The notes: generated by a model not told the origin, from the letters alone. Positions 48,892 to 60,427 are shown, numbered from the stretch's first letter. The stretch: 64,000 nt of DNA from Linnemannia hyalina (GCA_019671135.1 JAHRHY010000013.1:1736001-1800000); one strand, 5' to 3'. Program-made: numbers and translations.

Positions 48892-51800
48892 CACTCATTG
48901 ATACTGGTGCCACACATTCATTTATTAGTGCAGCTGTAGTCAAAAAGTATTCTATTCCGGTTAAACCAATGGAAGGATACATTGAATTAGCTGACTCGTC
49001 TGTCATTAAACGCGTTGGAGAAACGGAAAACGTAGAGATTGTCTGTGGACAGAATGTGCTTAGCGCGCCATATGAGGTTATTGAACAGAGTCATGCAGTT
49101 ACCATTGGCATGGATCTCTTTCACCGCTATGGATTCAATATCGTTGGACTACCCGATGCAGATGAGTCGTCTGGACGGATGCCAGCGCCAGTTGAAGACG
49201 AAAAGCCCACGCTGATACCTCTCACGATTCCAGAACGAGAAAAGACGCAGGAATTTATTGCGGAAAAGGACGCGTTCATGAAGAGTATAGAAGAGTCGCT
49301 GAGGTTAAACGCCAAGATTCCAAATACAAGTCATTGTACTATACCTGAAATGAAGGTGTATTTGCCAGTCCCTGATGACGTTATCCTCTACCGCAGACCT
49401 AAAGTATTTGCTGCATCGCAAATGCCGGTTCTTGATGAAGCAATCCAGAATTGGCTGAAGGATGATGTAATTACATTAGCACCTGCAGGTAATGCACACA
49501 ACAACACATTAACGCTAGCGGCTAAGAAAGATGCTAACGGAAACAAGACTCTCTACCGAGTGTGCTTGGATCCGCGGCCCTTAAACGCGCACCTACCCGA
49601 TGATAATTTTCCGGTACCACTTATATCAGACATCATGCAATTTGCTGGAGGCAATGCAGTGTTCTCGACTGTGGACCTAAAGCAGGCGTATCATCGATTA
49701 CCAATCCATGAAGAAGATCAGCCGTTGACGGCATTTATGCATAACGGGATTCAATATATGTTCAAGAAGGCTCCTTTTGGATTGAAGCCCTTGTCCAGTT
49801 TGTTTCAGCGTGGCATGAGCCGAATCCTTGGGGATTTGAAATTTGTCAGAAATTTTATCGATGACATTCTTCTCGCATCAAAGAACAGAAGCGATCATGC
49901 GATTCAGATGATAGAGTTGGTTAAACGGCTAACTGATGCCAAGCTTATTATTAACCTTGACAAGTGCAAGTTCTACAGTACGCAGGTGGCGTTGCTGGGC
50001 TTCATTGTGGATCTTGATGGAAAAAGAATTGATCCCAATAAATTGGTGAATATCAATGATTGGAAACCCCCAACTACGGGTAAGCAGGTTCAATCTTATA
50101 TGGGGACTTTTAATTTTTTCCGCGATCACGTACCCATTATAGCTACCATTAGCGCTCCGCTAGATGCTATGCGTAATGTGGTGGGTCCATTTACGTTGAA
50201 TGCTGCTCAGTTGAAGAGCTTTGAGGCACTAAAGAATTTGTTGGTCTTATCGCCCATAATTTGCTGGGTGGATTTCAATTTGCCGTTATATGTTGCTACA
50301 GATGCATCTAACGTTGGAATTGGAGCAATTTTATATCAGCTGCCGGAAGGCGAGGCGAATCCCAAAAACATTAGATATATTTCTTTTGTTGCGCGCTCAT
50401 TGCAACCCAGTGAACGACGCTATAGTACAACTCAGAAGGAGTTATTGGCAATTGTGTTTGCACTGAAGAAGTTGCATTACTATTTGTGGGGCCGTCACTT
50501 TACGCTTTTCACGGATCATCGCGCTCTTACTTTTATGCATACGCAGAAGGATATGAACTCGATGCTTACCGCATGGCAGGAGACTATTTTGGATTACACG
50601 TTTAAGGTTGTTTATCGACCTGGCGTTCTGAACGTTTTACCAGACGCTTTGTCTCGCCAGTTTCCTCAAGAGTTGTGGACAGCCCGCATTCAAGGATCTG
50701 CTCCGAGCAAAATTTATGGTTATGTTCACTTAATCCAGGACGCCGACACTCAACGTGTGACGGTAGCTGTCTCAGAGAGAAGAGGAGTGTTAGTCGACGC
50801 ACATGCGCTTGGTCACATTGGGACCAATGCCATGGTCAAGCATATTCATTCGTTGCAAAAGACGTGGCCTAATCTGGCCAAGGATTGCTTGGAGTATGTT
50901 CAGCGTTGCCAAGAATGCCAGCGAGTCAACATCGCACGCAAGGGATACCACCCTCTGACGGCCATTCATGCTCAGTTACCAGGTGAACATATGGCGGTTG
51001 ATTTGACCGGTCCATTCCCTGTGGAGAGCGATGGAAACCTATTCCTACTCATTTTGGTTGATGTTTGTACAAGGTTCGTCTTCTTGGAACCCATACCTGA
51101 CAAGAAGGGGATGACCATTGCAAAAGTTTTGTTCAAAATCTTCACCACTATTGGTTTTCCACGTATCCTCCAATCTGACAATGGCAGAGAATTCGTTAAC
51201 GAGGCGGTGCAAGTGATGACTACCACTATGGGAGTGCAACATAGGTTACTCACCCCTTATCACCCTCGCGGAAACGGAGTCGCCGAAAATCATGTGAAAA
51301 CAGCATGCACTATCATTCGCAAAGAGGTTCAAGACCATAAACAAGCATGGGCGAAACATGTTCCTATGGCACAGCTAGCTATGAACACCAGAATTGTGGC
51401 TCTACACAATTCGTCCCCATTCTCTTTGTTTTTTGCGCGGCGTTATAATGGTATTAGCAATTTCTCGGACACGACAGAGAAGTTATCATCCCAGGAGGAG
51501 CTCTTAAAGCGGCTTGAGTACATGACCAAGACCGTCTTTCCAGCGATTGACACTAAGACCCGCGAAACTCAACGTCGAATGATTGAGCGTTTCAATAGAA
51601 CAGTACTGCACAGTGAATTCCCTGATGGAGCAAAGGTTATGTCTTTGGACCCGATCTTGGGCGACAAGCTTTCGCCTAGGTATGAAGGCCCTTATATTGT
51701 AGTCAGACGAACAACTGGTGGATCCTATGTGTTGAAGGATGCCACAGGAGAAGAGTTAGGTCGTAAATTTGCGCCGTCGCAGCTAAAGCTTGTGCTCGAC

Positions 51801-52271
51801 GATTTTGAAGCAACTGACACATACGTAGTAGAAAAAGTTCTCAACCACAGGCATGGACCTAGGGGGGGGATGGAATACCGCGTAAAATGGAAAGGGTACA
51901 AAGAGGAAACCTGGGAGCCTCAAGAGAATTTTATTGAGAGAAAGTGTATCACAGACTACTGGAAGACTAAAAACCTACCAGGATCGCAATCTCTAACGCA
52001 GCCTCGTCAAACGGCCGCGACTCTCGGGACTAAGGGTCAAGAGCAGGAGCTCAATCCATCGCAACGTAAAGGTGCTACTAAAACATCAAAGAACATATCC
52101 AATGGTGATGCTCTTAATAAGGGTACATGCAAGCGTGCAAACCCCGACGAAGAAGAAGATCAATTGGTCGATCGACGCAGGTCTAAACGACTGCGAAGAA
52201 ATAATGCTAATGGCGAGAAGATGAGTATTGAGCTTAGGACGATTCGCGGGCGTATGCCTGATCGTCATTAG
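48892..52271 (+). pseudogene. Ty3-type element C gag-pol polyprotein, pol part
   Basis: Continues from 43390. Aspartic protease (ALIDTGATHSFIS); RT (YRVCLDPRPLNAHLP, STVDLKQAYHRLPI, APFGLKPLSSLFQR, NFIDDILLAS); RNase H (YVATDASNVGIGAIL, FTDHRALTFMH); integrase with HHCC finger (HALGHIGTNAMVKHIHSL then CQECQ), DLTGPF, LQSDNGREF and YHPRGNGVAENHVK (D, D, E); then a chromodomain (YVVEKVLNHRHG, YRVKWKGYKEETWEPQENF), typical of chromovirus-type Ty3 elements and implying insertion guided by histone marks. Stop TAG at 52269-52271. No internal lesion, so apart from the inserted transposon the polyprotein would be intact. Confidence 0.94.
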
Positions 52272-52582
52272 CATGCATCATCAGTGCATCCGATGAATAA
52301 TGCAGTAGGGGTTTTTCCGCTTCCCCTACAATCACGTTCGAGGTTTTCCCTCTTGGGTTTTCCCCTCGCAAGGATTTTTAAACGATTTTTTGCCTTGAGT
52401 GAACAATTAATGTCATGTGAGGATTGTTGATCCTCAACCTGTCTGCAAGGTTTTTATTCAGATTTTTTCCTGGCAGAACAGTAAAATAATGCACAGAGTC
52501 CAAGTGATTCTTAGACACAAACGAGCAGAGCATATATGCGTTTTTAAGCAGACGGCTTTCAGCCTTTCCCATGGGAGGGGAT
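52272..52582 (+). other. 3' untranslated region of Ty3-type element C
   Basis: Non-coding; ends with the purine-rich tract before the 3' LTR. Contains runs such as GGTTTTTCCGCTTCCCC and GGTTTTCCC that are imperfect short repeats. Confidence 0.6.
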
Positions 52583-52751
52583 TGTCGCATATTTGCCTGT
52601 CTCGGGGGTGTCAGCTAATGTAATTAGGCTAGAGACAGTAATTTAGTCATATGACCAGACACCGACATAAATGGAGGTGTCTGGGCTGTTAACAAAGATC
52701 CCTCTCTTGTCTTATCAATTCGATTGTGCGTGACTAGCGTAAAAATTTTCA
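52583..52751 (+). repeat. 3' LTR of Ty3-type element C
   Basis: 169 bp, identical to 40233-40401; followed by the duplication TTCTG (52752-52756). Confidence 0.97.
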
Positions 52752-52756
52752 TTCTG

Positions 52757-53539
52757 CTCTCGACGGACCGTGGGCTGTCCAGGTCCCTCGTACGTGATGA
52801 TGTTGATGTTTCTTTGCAGCGCGGCTTGACCAAAGACGTGGTACATCTCTTCTTGGGCACCGTCGTAACCGTTGCACATGATGATGGTGGGTCTTGGCTT
52901 GGACGAGCCACTGCTATAGTAGATGGCCGGGACTTTAAATTGGCCGCCCTTGGAACGCAAGGTAACGCGTTTTCCAGGAATGGTCATGAGCTTGAGCGCT
53001 GCGTTAAAGGAAGCCGTCTGTTTGTCCCAGAGCGTGTTGATATTGGGATCGGACCAGTTGCCATGGAGGAAAAAGTCGGCCGCGCGGTAGTAGGTGGCGG
53101 CCTTGAAGTGGGCATTGCGTGCCGAGATTGGGTACTTTGACGAATCGATACCTTCAGCGACCTTGCCCATATGGGTGGCCAGCTCATCAAAGGATTTGGA
53201 CCAGCTGAGCATGGAGAGGGGTTCAATCTTGTTAGCAGCGACGAGAACCTCGCCAATGTCGGATCCCTCGTACGGCGCTATACCCAGGATGCGAAGAAGT
53301 TCGTAGTGAAAGTCGTCATCGGCGCTCAATTGGTACATGGGATCCCCTGAAGGTGAATTATTTTCCGCTCGAATGCGCAAGTTTGGTACAACGACGGCCT
53401 AAGTAGAGAGATTCAATTAGCAAAAAAAAAAAAAAAAAAGGAACATTGTGCATCATATTCACCCCCATGAAATGCTGGTGGTCATTACCAAGGAAGCACT
53501 GGCGCAAAGCAAAAAGAAGAAAGCGTTGACTGCCTTCAT
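52757..53539 (-). pseudogene. secreted alpha/beta hydrolase, N-terminal part, two exons
   Basis: Exon 1 (53489-53539) encodes MKAVNAFFFLLCASASL, a signal peptide. A 90-bp intron (53399-53488, GTAATG ... CTACTTAG) follows, phase 0. Exon 2 begins AVVVPNLRIRAENNSPSGD and runs 214 codons through FHYELLRILGIAPYEGSD, AHFKAATYYRAADFFLHGNW, PTIIMCNGYDGAQEEMYHVF and INIITYEGPGQPTVRRE to the insertion site. With the other part (39591-40232) it makes a 444-residue enzyme likely to act outside the cell or in the secretory pathway, hydrolysing an ester or C-C bond; substrate unknown. The insertion must abolish it unless another allele exists. Confidence 0.92.
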
Positions 53540-54387
53540 TTTGTTTGGAAAGAGGTTAAAAGTACGTGTATGAGGGGAGAAGGCTAGAGGGCAAGAAATA
53601 GACGAAAGGAAGAAAGGGGGCAGGGTGCAATTGAGGTGGGGTGTTTTTTGGCGGGTGGGGTTCAAGAGAAAGACTGAAGGAGAAGCGAGATGAAGAGTGG
53701 GTCGCCTTTTAAGACAAATTTCTCTTCCCATGAACGCAACCGCTCGAGCGTCCTTTTTCGTTGGCTGACAGGAGCAACCCCCAGTCTCGAGTCATGTCGC
53801 CGAGCCACCCGCCCACAGCCGTGACAGCCAGTGTCCTATTTTTAGGCTATGCGCAGTATGGGAGAGGGCACGTCAGTACTCCTGTGGTATGATATCAGAC
53901 ATTAAACTAAACGTCTGTTCCGCGTGGGTGGCGGGAGGCAAGCTTTTGCCCTATTCAGGTGTGCCCTTGCGGCATGCGCTCCGCCCGCTGGGTGGGGCTA
54001 TCTGTCCTGATTTGGATTTTAGCGTGTCCACCGGCACAATTAAAGCGTGTAGGCTGTTCCGTATTCTCTTCTGCACCTGGACGACGAATGCATAGTAGGG
54101 CACAGCCCAAAAAAAATGCAAAAATGTGGGAAAGTAAATAGATGATATAATCGCAGAGAGCTCCTTCACTCTTTTGACGCCCCAGTAATTGGCGTCACTG
54201 TGTCCGCCAAGAAAAAAAGCACTAAAAAGCTGCATCGGCACTTCCGTTCAGAGCCGATTGGCCGGCCCTTTTGCCGCGGGCCGTGTGCCGCACAGAGCCG
54301 ATTGGCCGGCCCTGTTGCCGCGGGCCGTGTGTGTTTATCGAGTACATTTCGTGAGTACACTAAAAGTCGCTTGTATTGATTGCCCAC

Positions 54388-54547
54388 TGTGCTTTCTTTT
54401 TGCTTATGCATCTACTTTTGCGGCCTCTGTGCTTTCTGTTTTGTCATGCATCTACTTTTACGCTCCCTGTGCTTTCTTTTTGCTTATGCATCTAGTTTTA
54501 CGCCCTTTGTGCTTTCTATTTTGTCATGCATCTACTTTTACGCCCTC
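54388..54547. repeat. 39-40-bp tandem repeat, 4 copies
   Basis: Units alternate between two versions (TTTTTGCTTATGCATC and TGTTTTGTCATGCATC), so the higher-order unit is about 79 bp in two copies. Confidence 0.9.
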
Positions 54548-54969
54548 TTTTCTGTCTATTTGTTCATTCATGCGTCTTTATCATGTATGCTGTATGTTCA
54601 CTTTTTTTATAGCCACCTTGCTTCTGCCTCCATGTTGTCTATTTGTCCCTTTTGTTCGAGCATGCCGGCTTGTACGAGTCGTTCTCACGAAAAAATATAA
54701 TGACGTCACACACCATAGCACGTGATTGACCATCCATCAAGCATTACCATTATTTCTCTCCTTTCTCATCGTTGTCACTCTATTCTTCACCATAGCCGCT
54801 TTAACATCACTTGCATCACCCCCTGTTGTTGCTTTTCTTGATCCATTCATCTCTTCTCTTTCTCCTTTTTTATTCCCACTTTTATTCATCACCTCTGTTT
54901 ATCCTTTGCACTTAGCTCTCTCCTTCTCTTCAATCTCTTCTTTCTCCTCTTCTTCCTCCTCCTTGTCCT

Positions 54970-55075
54970 CCTTCCCTTTGTCCTTCTTCCCTTTGTCCTC
55001 CTTCCCTTTGTCCTCCTTCCCTTTGTCCTCCTTCCCTTTGTCCTTCTTCCCTTTGTCCCCCTTCCCTTTATCCTC
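54970..55075. repeat. 15-bp CT-rich minisatellite
   Basis: Tandem TTCCCTTTGTCCTCC with T/C exchanges; multiple of three, so it encodes Lys-Gly-Lys-(E/K)-Asp repeats on the minus strand. Confidence 0.9.
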
Positions 55076-55752
55076 CTCCTTGTGCTCCTCCTCCTTGCCT
55101 TCCTCCTCTTCCTCAATCTCTTCTCCACCCTTCTCATCTCTTCTGGCCCAGATTTGAAGGTAATGGAGCAACTGATACTCACGCCTCAACTTAGTGACTG
55201 TTTCCGGATTCGGGACCCTGTTCTTCTCTTCGTTCTTCGTGTGAGGATCGGTGTAGGCAGTCCTTGTTGCTCCTAGCATGCAAGATTGCTCACCTTTCCA
55301 TTACTTCCTCACTCACCTCATCATCACGTCCTCATACTGTACGCTCTCCCTTTTTTCTCTCCATTGACTTCTAGTACGCCCAAGTGAGAAGATTCTTTTT
55401 TACACATGCATCTATTCCCTCAATAACTTCGAATGATCCATAATTGTTTGGCTCTGCAGTGGGTGCGATGGTCCAAAGCGGTCCTGATCCCTGTACTCTT
55501 GGCTAGCAGAGGCCTCAAGAGATGCCAGGCAGGCATGTTGCACGCCAGAGGGCTGACATGTCAAGGTGAGAGGCATGCTGTACGCCAGAGGGCTGGCATG
55601 TCTAGTTGATGTTGATTATGTTGAATAATCTCGCAATGATCAGTCGATCTCACATTTGATGAAAGTGAAGGCAAGGATATAGTTGAGCTTGTAGGCGTAG
55701 TCCCGGACGGGAAGTAATAGAGCGGGATATATCTATTCCACTATAATAGTAC

Positions 55753-55770
55753 CCGCGGCTTCGCTCGCGG
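55753..55770 (-). other. candidate 3'-terminal hairpin of the Helitron
   Basis: CCGCG at 55753-55757 and CGCGG at 55766-55770 form a GC-rich stem with an 8-base loop, 125 bp downstream of the RepHel stop on the minus strand, followed by GTACTATTATAG. Helitron 3' ends have such a hairpin shortly before a CTRR end; the exact end is not clear here. Confidence 0.5.
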
Positions 55771-55894
55771 AGGTGTTGGGTGAAAAAAAAAATGTGGGTG
55801 TGGTTTTGTATTGTAAGACTTATATCTGTTTGCCACTCTTCGGTTCACTCCCTTGCTCTCTACTTTTCATTTTTTTTTTCTCTTGTCTTTTTTT

Positions 55895-58800
55895 TTAGTC
55901 ACTCAGGGTAAGAATTTCAGGGTAAACAACATTTGTTGTACAGTCATATGGTGTATCGGGATGCTCTCTCTCAATCAACACATGAACATTGTTCTTGCTC
56001 GTCACTCGAGAAAGGGCGACGTATAGTTGACCATGGGCGAATACTGGCTTCTTGAGATAGATACCAACAGTGTCTAAAGTCTGACCTTGGGACTTGTTGA
56101 TAGTCATTGCAAAGGCAGGCCGGATAGGGAACTGGAGTCGCCGGAACTTGAACGGCATATCGAGGTCAGAAGGGCAGATCGGGATGCGGGAAAGGAACAC
56201 TTGTTTGCCGGCATGTGTTCCTGTAATGATAGTGGCTCCCAAGACGTATCGGGAGAGTGACGTACATATGAGTCGTGTACCATTGCAAAGTCCTTCCTGT
56301 GGCATGAGGTTTCGAAGGAGTATGACGGGACAACCCACAGTCAATCTCAGGCGGTGAGGAGGGAGCGAAGACGACTTGAGGCTGTTCAAAAACTCGATAG
56401 AAAACAGAGCGTCCACTCTATCGTCCTCTTTATCGATGATGGAGTCCTGTGAGAGAAACTCCCTTGATTCCTTCTCTATGGCTGACATGATGAGGTTGTT
56501 GACTTCATCGACGTTGTCGTTTGTCGGACAGAGCACTGCGCGCTGATTGAGATACTGGGCATTGCCAATATTTCGCCGCAGATCAGGATAGACTTTTGCA
56601 ATGAGATCGCCAATGTTGGCATTGGCTGGCATGACCATCTGGGGTGGGAGCGTGATGGTGGTGGAGATTCCGTGGTCTGGAGATGGGCCAGGAACAGTAC
56701 CTTCTCCGACTTGAAGAAGCCAGTTTGCAAACCCGGTCTGTTCCTCGATGTCAGGAGCTTCGGCATTTCTGAGGAGGCGCATGTTGATGGAAAGATGGAG
56801 GTGTTGGATGTGTTGCCAGAGTGGTGATCGTTTAAAGCAGGCTCCAATGGTTTCCTCTCTGCGACCTTGCTTGACGACTGGTGGAATCTGCCTAAAGTCG
56901 CCACCAAAGACCTTGAGCTTTCCTCCAAAGAGACGGTGTTCGTTCTCAGGGTCCACAGTCTTCATCAGGTCTTTGAGAGTGCGATCTACAGCCTCAAAGA
57001 TATGCCGATGCGTCATAGGAGCTTCGTCCCAGATAACGATCTTGGCCTGAATGAGAAGATCGGCAATTTCTGACCTAAGGTTGACAGAACAAACACTATC
57101 TTCATGGGTAGGGACGGGAATCTTGAAGCGCGAGTGAGCGGTTCTTCCGCCTTGAAGGAGTAATGCGGCGATTCCAGATCCGGCGACGGCAAGAGCGATA
57201 TCGCGATTCGACCGGACCATAGACAGGATAAAGGAGTACAGGAAGGTCTTCCCTGTGCCTGCCGAACCATCGATGAAGTATGCCTCGGAAGAGTTCATCT
57301 CATAGGAGTGCTTGATTCGGTCGTATGCTTCCCTCTGATCTGCATTGAGCGACTGTTCCATCATGGAAAACTCCTCTGCGCTAGGCAAAGGATAGCTCAA
57401 CTCGTCTGCAATAAATGCATTTCCGTTGGGACCATGCTGCTCTAGCATGACGGGCTCGGGCATGCCTTCATAATCGTCGAGAGTCTTGCCGAGGTTTCTC
57501 AGGAGAACTTGTAAGTGGATCAAGGCAGCATTTGCACGCTGGTCTGCAAAGGATTGTCGCTGCTCAGGACTGGTAGCATCACGTTCCCTTGGACGGAGAT
57601 CATCAGACAGTACATCGCGGAAGGTGGTCCAAAGCTGAGCAGGATCTGTCGGATTGCAAAAGGCAAGGATCTTTGCAAAAAGGGAGCGGAGTTGGTATCC
57701 TGTTTGACTGACAGCAGCATCTCGAAGACAGTTCTCCCACTCACTATCGTCTTGAAGCATGCCAAGGGCGATGCAGGCGGCCTTGAATGTGGGGTGGACC
57801 TCGTTTTCGACTGTTCTCAGATCCTCAAACGATTTAGGACTTGGCACCGAGAGCAATAGCAACCGCAAATAAAATAGATCTCCTGCGGTATCATGCACAA
57901 AAAAGAGCCGGCCGACTGTACATCCTCTCTGTCTGAGCTTCCATCGCTTTTCCCTCTTGAGGTAAACATGAGTTTGTGGGAAGTTGTGGTACTTTGTAAG
58001 CGACTCGTCGGGATGGTGTCGGTTATAGTCGAAGAATGCAGTTAGCGTACTGCGCTCCAGTGCGGCTCTCTCTAGGACATCAGCGATGGGTTCATCCGAG
58101 CGGAAGGCGTGCATGAACTGGCCGGGAAGATGCAAATGCAACCTGGTGACAGATGGATAGGCACTATGCAGACGAAATCCGAATATGCGCCAAGAAGACT
58201 CGGAGGCAGAGACATAGCGACCGTCGATGAAATCAATGATCTCGTTGACTGCTGGCACAGGTAGATCTCCGGTTCCGGCTTGAATTCCGTCTTGTGCAGC
58301 TTGTTGAACTACGACAGTGGCTCGATCATGGCCTTTGTAGACGTACTTGTAGAGATACTTGACCGCAGTGGAAGAGGTGCAGCTCTCGACATTGATATAA
58401 GCACCATACTTGGCAGCCAGGTAGGGGTTGTGCGGAACAACCCAACGGTTGTCAATCTCGAAATCTCTCCGGCCATCGATCCTGACCGTCCTTCCATCCA
58501 TGCGACGCCGGTATTGTGGATATCCATTTGGTCCGTTTGTGGTGCGTTCGAGGAAGGGCTTGGGATAGCCTTTGGTACACACGCCGTTCTCCATGCAAGG
58601 AGAGTTCAGGTTCGCCTGTCCACATGGACCATGGATCATGGATCTAATGACAGTCTCATAGGCGGCTGGGTGAGTTGCAGGGTCGGGAATCTCGGCAGAA
58701 ATGTATGTGTCGTAGTCCGCAGGCAATCCAGGCTTGTGCTCGGGGCTCATGATGAGCAGAATGTGCGCGTGTGGGAGTCCACGCTTCTGGAACTCAATGA

Positions 58801-58982
58801 CATGAATCATGCCAACGACCTTCCCAAGGACTTGGTTTTTCAGCAGATCATGCAGAAGTTCCTTCAGTTTGATGTGAAAGACTCGGGTCGTCAGGTCCGG
58901 ACGGTCAGCAGCTGTTTGGTTCGGGAAAAGTTCAGACGTGATTTCAGGCCACTTGGGGTTACAGGTAAAAGTGACGAAAAAA
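55895..58982 (-). pseudogene. Helitron Rep/helicase (RepHel) gene, N terminus missing
   Basis: Over 1,025 codons open without stop, beginning in mid-protein at VTFTCNPKWPEITSELF next to an A/T run at 58979-58990 and ending at 55895 (VVYPEILTLSD). The Rep part has the HUH motif (EFQKRGLPHAHILL) and the Tyr region KYLYKYVYKGHDRA, which holds the nucleophile(s) for rolling-circle cleavage. The Pif1-type helicase follows with DGSAGTGKTFLYSFIL (Walker A), VIWDEAPMTHR (Walker B), FGGDFRQIPPVV, and the C-terminal MTINKSQGQTLDTVGIYL and YVALSRVTSKNNV motifs. The internal ATG at 58810 lies inside the Rep domain and would not give an active protein. Upstream helitron-like N domain absent, so the copy is 5'-truncated but otherwise undamaged. 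Confidence 0.9.
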
Positions 58983-59199
58983 AAAAAAAGTGCGTGTGCG
59001 GGCCGTGTAAAAAAAGGATGAGCAGGGGCGTGTAAAAAAAATGAGCAAGTGCGTGTGCGGGCCGTGTAAAAAAAAAGGGGAGTGAAAAAGGTACAAGTTT
59101 TCTCAAAAAAAACTAATATAATGCCCTTAAGTTAAGCAACTGAAAGAAGAAAAAAAAAAAGAAAAAAAAGAAGAGAGAGAGGAGATGTTGTTCTTTCGA
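58983..59199. other. spacer with short GTGCGTGTGCGGGCCGTGT repeats
   Basis: Two copies of GTGCGTGTGCGGGCCGTGT (about 58990 and 59050) and one shorter GGGGCGTGT, each followed by an A-run. Then purine-rich sequence to the 28S end. No gene. Confidence 0.7.
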
Positions 59200-59598
59200 A
59201 CAAATCTATAGAACAATGGGCTTAATCTCAGCAGATCGTAGCAACAAGGCTACTCTACTGCTTACAATACCCCGTTCAATTAAAGTCGTCTGCAATGGAT
59301 TTATCTCTTCCAATATTTGAAATTAACATTAGCAGGAACCTCACAAAGCCTTTCCGCTCTGCAAGATAACCCCACGTAGTATGATTCAGGATCCGAGGAT
59401 CTATTCGTATTCAACTAAAAATCGGAAAAGGCGGTAATCGTCGCGTTCTAGCACGGGTTCTGACTTAGAGGCGTTCAGCCATAACCCAACGGATGATAGC
59501 TTCGGGCCATTGCCTGCTCAGGCAGGCCCAAATACCAATTATCCGAATGAACGGTTCCTCTCGTACTAAGTTCAATTACTATTGCAACAACATTTCAT

Positions 59599-59653
<55 letters not shown>

Positions 59654-59697
59654 ATTAGTGGGTGAACAATCCAACGCTTACTGAATTCTGCTTCAGT

Positions 59698-59733
<36 letters not shown>

Positions 59734-59774
59734 AACGTCGCTATGAACGCTTGGCTGCCACAAGCCAGTTATCC
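59200..59774 (-). rRNA. 28S (LSU) rRNA, 3'-terminal fragment of 575 nt
   Basis: On the minus strand it starts GGATAACTGGCTTGTGGC and includes CGTTGGATTGTTCACCCAC, GGTTTAGACCGTCGTGAGAC, the sarcin-ricin loop (AGTACGAGAGGAAC) and the 3' end at GATTTGT. Clearly eukaryotic/fungal. The upstream 2.5 kb or more of 28S is absent, as are 5.8S and 18S, so this is an isolated fragment, not a working rDNA unit. Several positions in normally invariant stretches look changed (e.g. GCGTTCAGCCATAACCCAAC in antisense), which suggests a decaying copy or a divergent host. Confidence 0.93.
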
Positions 59775-59962
59775 TCGATCTTAAAGAGATTATGAGGGAG
59801 TGGTGATGGATGCAAGGAAGAACTGTTCAAAAAACGAGCGAAAAGATGGTGACGTATGTCATGGAGAAACAACTCTTCTTCAGAGTTCAAGGATTTTTAT
59901 TTAGGGAGTTTTGTTTACGGAGTTTTTAGGATTTGTTTAAGGTTTGTTAAGGGTTTCGTTTA

Positions 59963-60190
59963 GTTTTAGACATTTATTTAAACATTTGTTTAGACATTTG
60001 TTTAGACATTTGTTTAGACATTTGTTTAGACATTTGTTTAGACATTTGTTTAGACATTTGTTTAGACATTTGTTTAGACATTTGTTTAGACATTTGTTTA
60101 GACATTTGTTTAGACATTTGTTTAGACATTTGTTTAGACATTTTTTGTTTAGACATTTGTTTAGACATTCGTTTAGCCATTCGTTTAAAC
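59963..60190. repeat. 12-bp tandem repeat (TTTAGACATTTG)n
   Basis: About 19 copies, nearly perfect in the middle and degenerate at the ends, located between the 28S fragment and the LTR. Open frames of MSKQ/NKCL repeats result from the multiple-of-three unit and are not genes. Confidence 0.95.
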
Positions 60191-60204
60191 ATCTTTTGGG
60201 GAGG

Positions 60205-60411
60205 TGCAACATATTAGGTTTATCATTGCTCTCTAGTTAGTCATTCCTTGTCACTCTCTATCATCTCTGACTCACTATGACACTACACCTAGAAACCTAG
60301 TTGGCGACTTTGTATATATATTTAGTTGTACCATAGTAATAACATCAATCATCACTGCTTCAACTCTCGTCCCCGTTCTATACTTCTCTGTCCCAGTCTT
60401 CGCCTGTTGCA
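60205..60411 (+). repeat. 5' LTR of Ty3-type element D
   Basis: 207 bp, TGCAACATATTAGG to CGCCTGTTGCA. Same length as the solo LTR at 15844-16050. Directly followed at 60412 by TGGTAGCAAAGGTTCC, in the position and form of a tRNA primer-binding site. Confidence 0.93.
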
Positions 60412-60427
60412 TGGTAGCAAAGGTTCC
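60412..60427 (+). promoter_or_regulatory. probable tRNA primer-binding site of element D
   Basis: TGGTAGCAAAGGTTCC begins immediately after the LTR; TGG is the complement of the tRNA CCA end. The matching tRNA was not identified. Confidence 0.6.

Larger units (their letters stand above)
40233..52751 (+). mobile_element. Ty3-type LTR retrotransposon C with a nested DDE transposon
   Basis: Identical LTRs, 5-bp duplication TTCTG, a purine-rich tract (ATGGGAGGGGAT, 52571-52582) before the 3' LTR and a single gag-pol frame with chromodomain. Without the nested 5.5-kb transposon the element is about 7.0 kb. It is inserted in a hydrolase gene in opposite orientation. No clear tRNA primer site (TGG...) follows the 5' LTR, where a T-run and GATAAATACAACACGG are found instead. 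Confidence 0.95.
53540..55894. other. intergenic region with several tandem repeats; hydrolase promoter at left
   Basis: No gene I can support. Left part (53540-53740) is the hydrolase 5' flank. Contains a 43-bp direct repeat in two copies (54252-54337, core GATTGGCCGGCCC), a 39-40-bp repeat in four copies (54388-54547, core TGTGCTTTCT ... TGCATCTA), and a 15-bp repeat (TTCCCTTTGTCCTCC, about eight copies, 54970-55075). The minus strand of the last part is open from an ATG at 55279 (MLGATRTAYTDPHTKNEEKN) into a Lys/Glu/Asp repeat; its first 55 residues look protein-like but unrecognised. 55750-55775 holds the probable Helitron end. Confidence 0.5.

Noticed and set aside
54726..55279. Ser/Phe-rich or Lys/Glu-rich proteins
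   Set aside because: Mostly products of a 15-bp minisatellite; the plus-strand frame lacks an ATG. The minus-strand start (from 55279) could be real but has no support.
59944..60240. Repeat proteins (MSKQ, NKCL, FRHL types) and a CRISPR-like array
   Set aside because: A 12-bp tandem satellite without spacers; frames stay open because the unit is a multiple of three.
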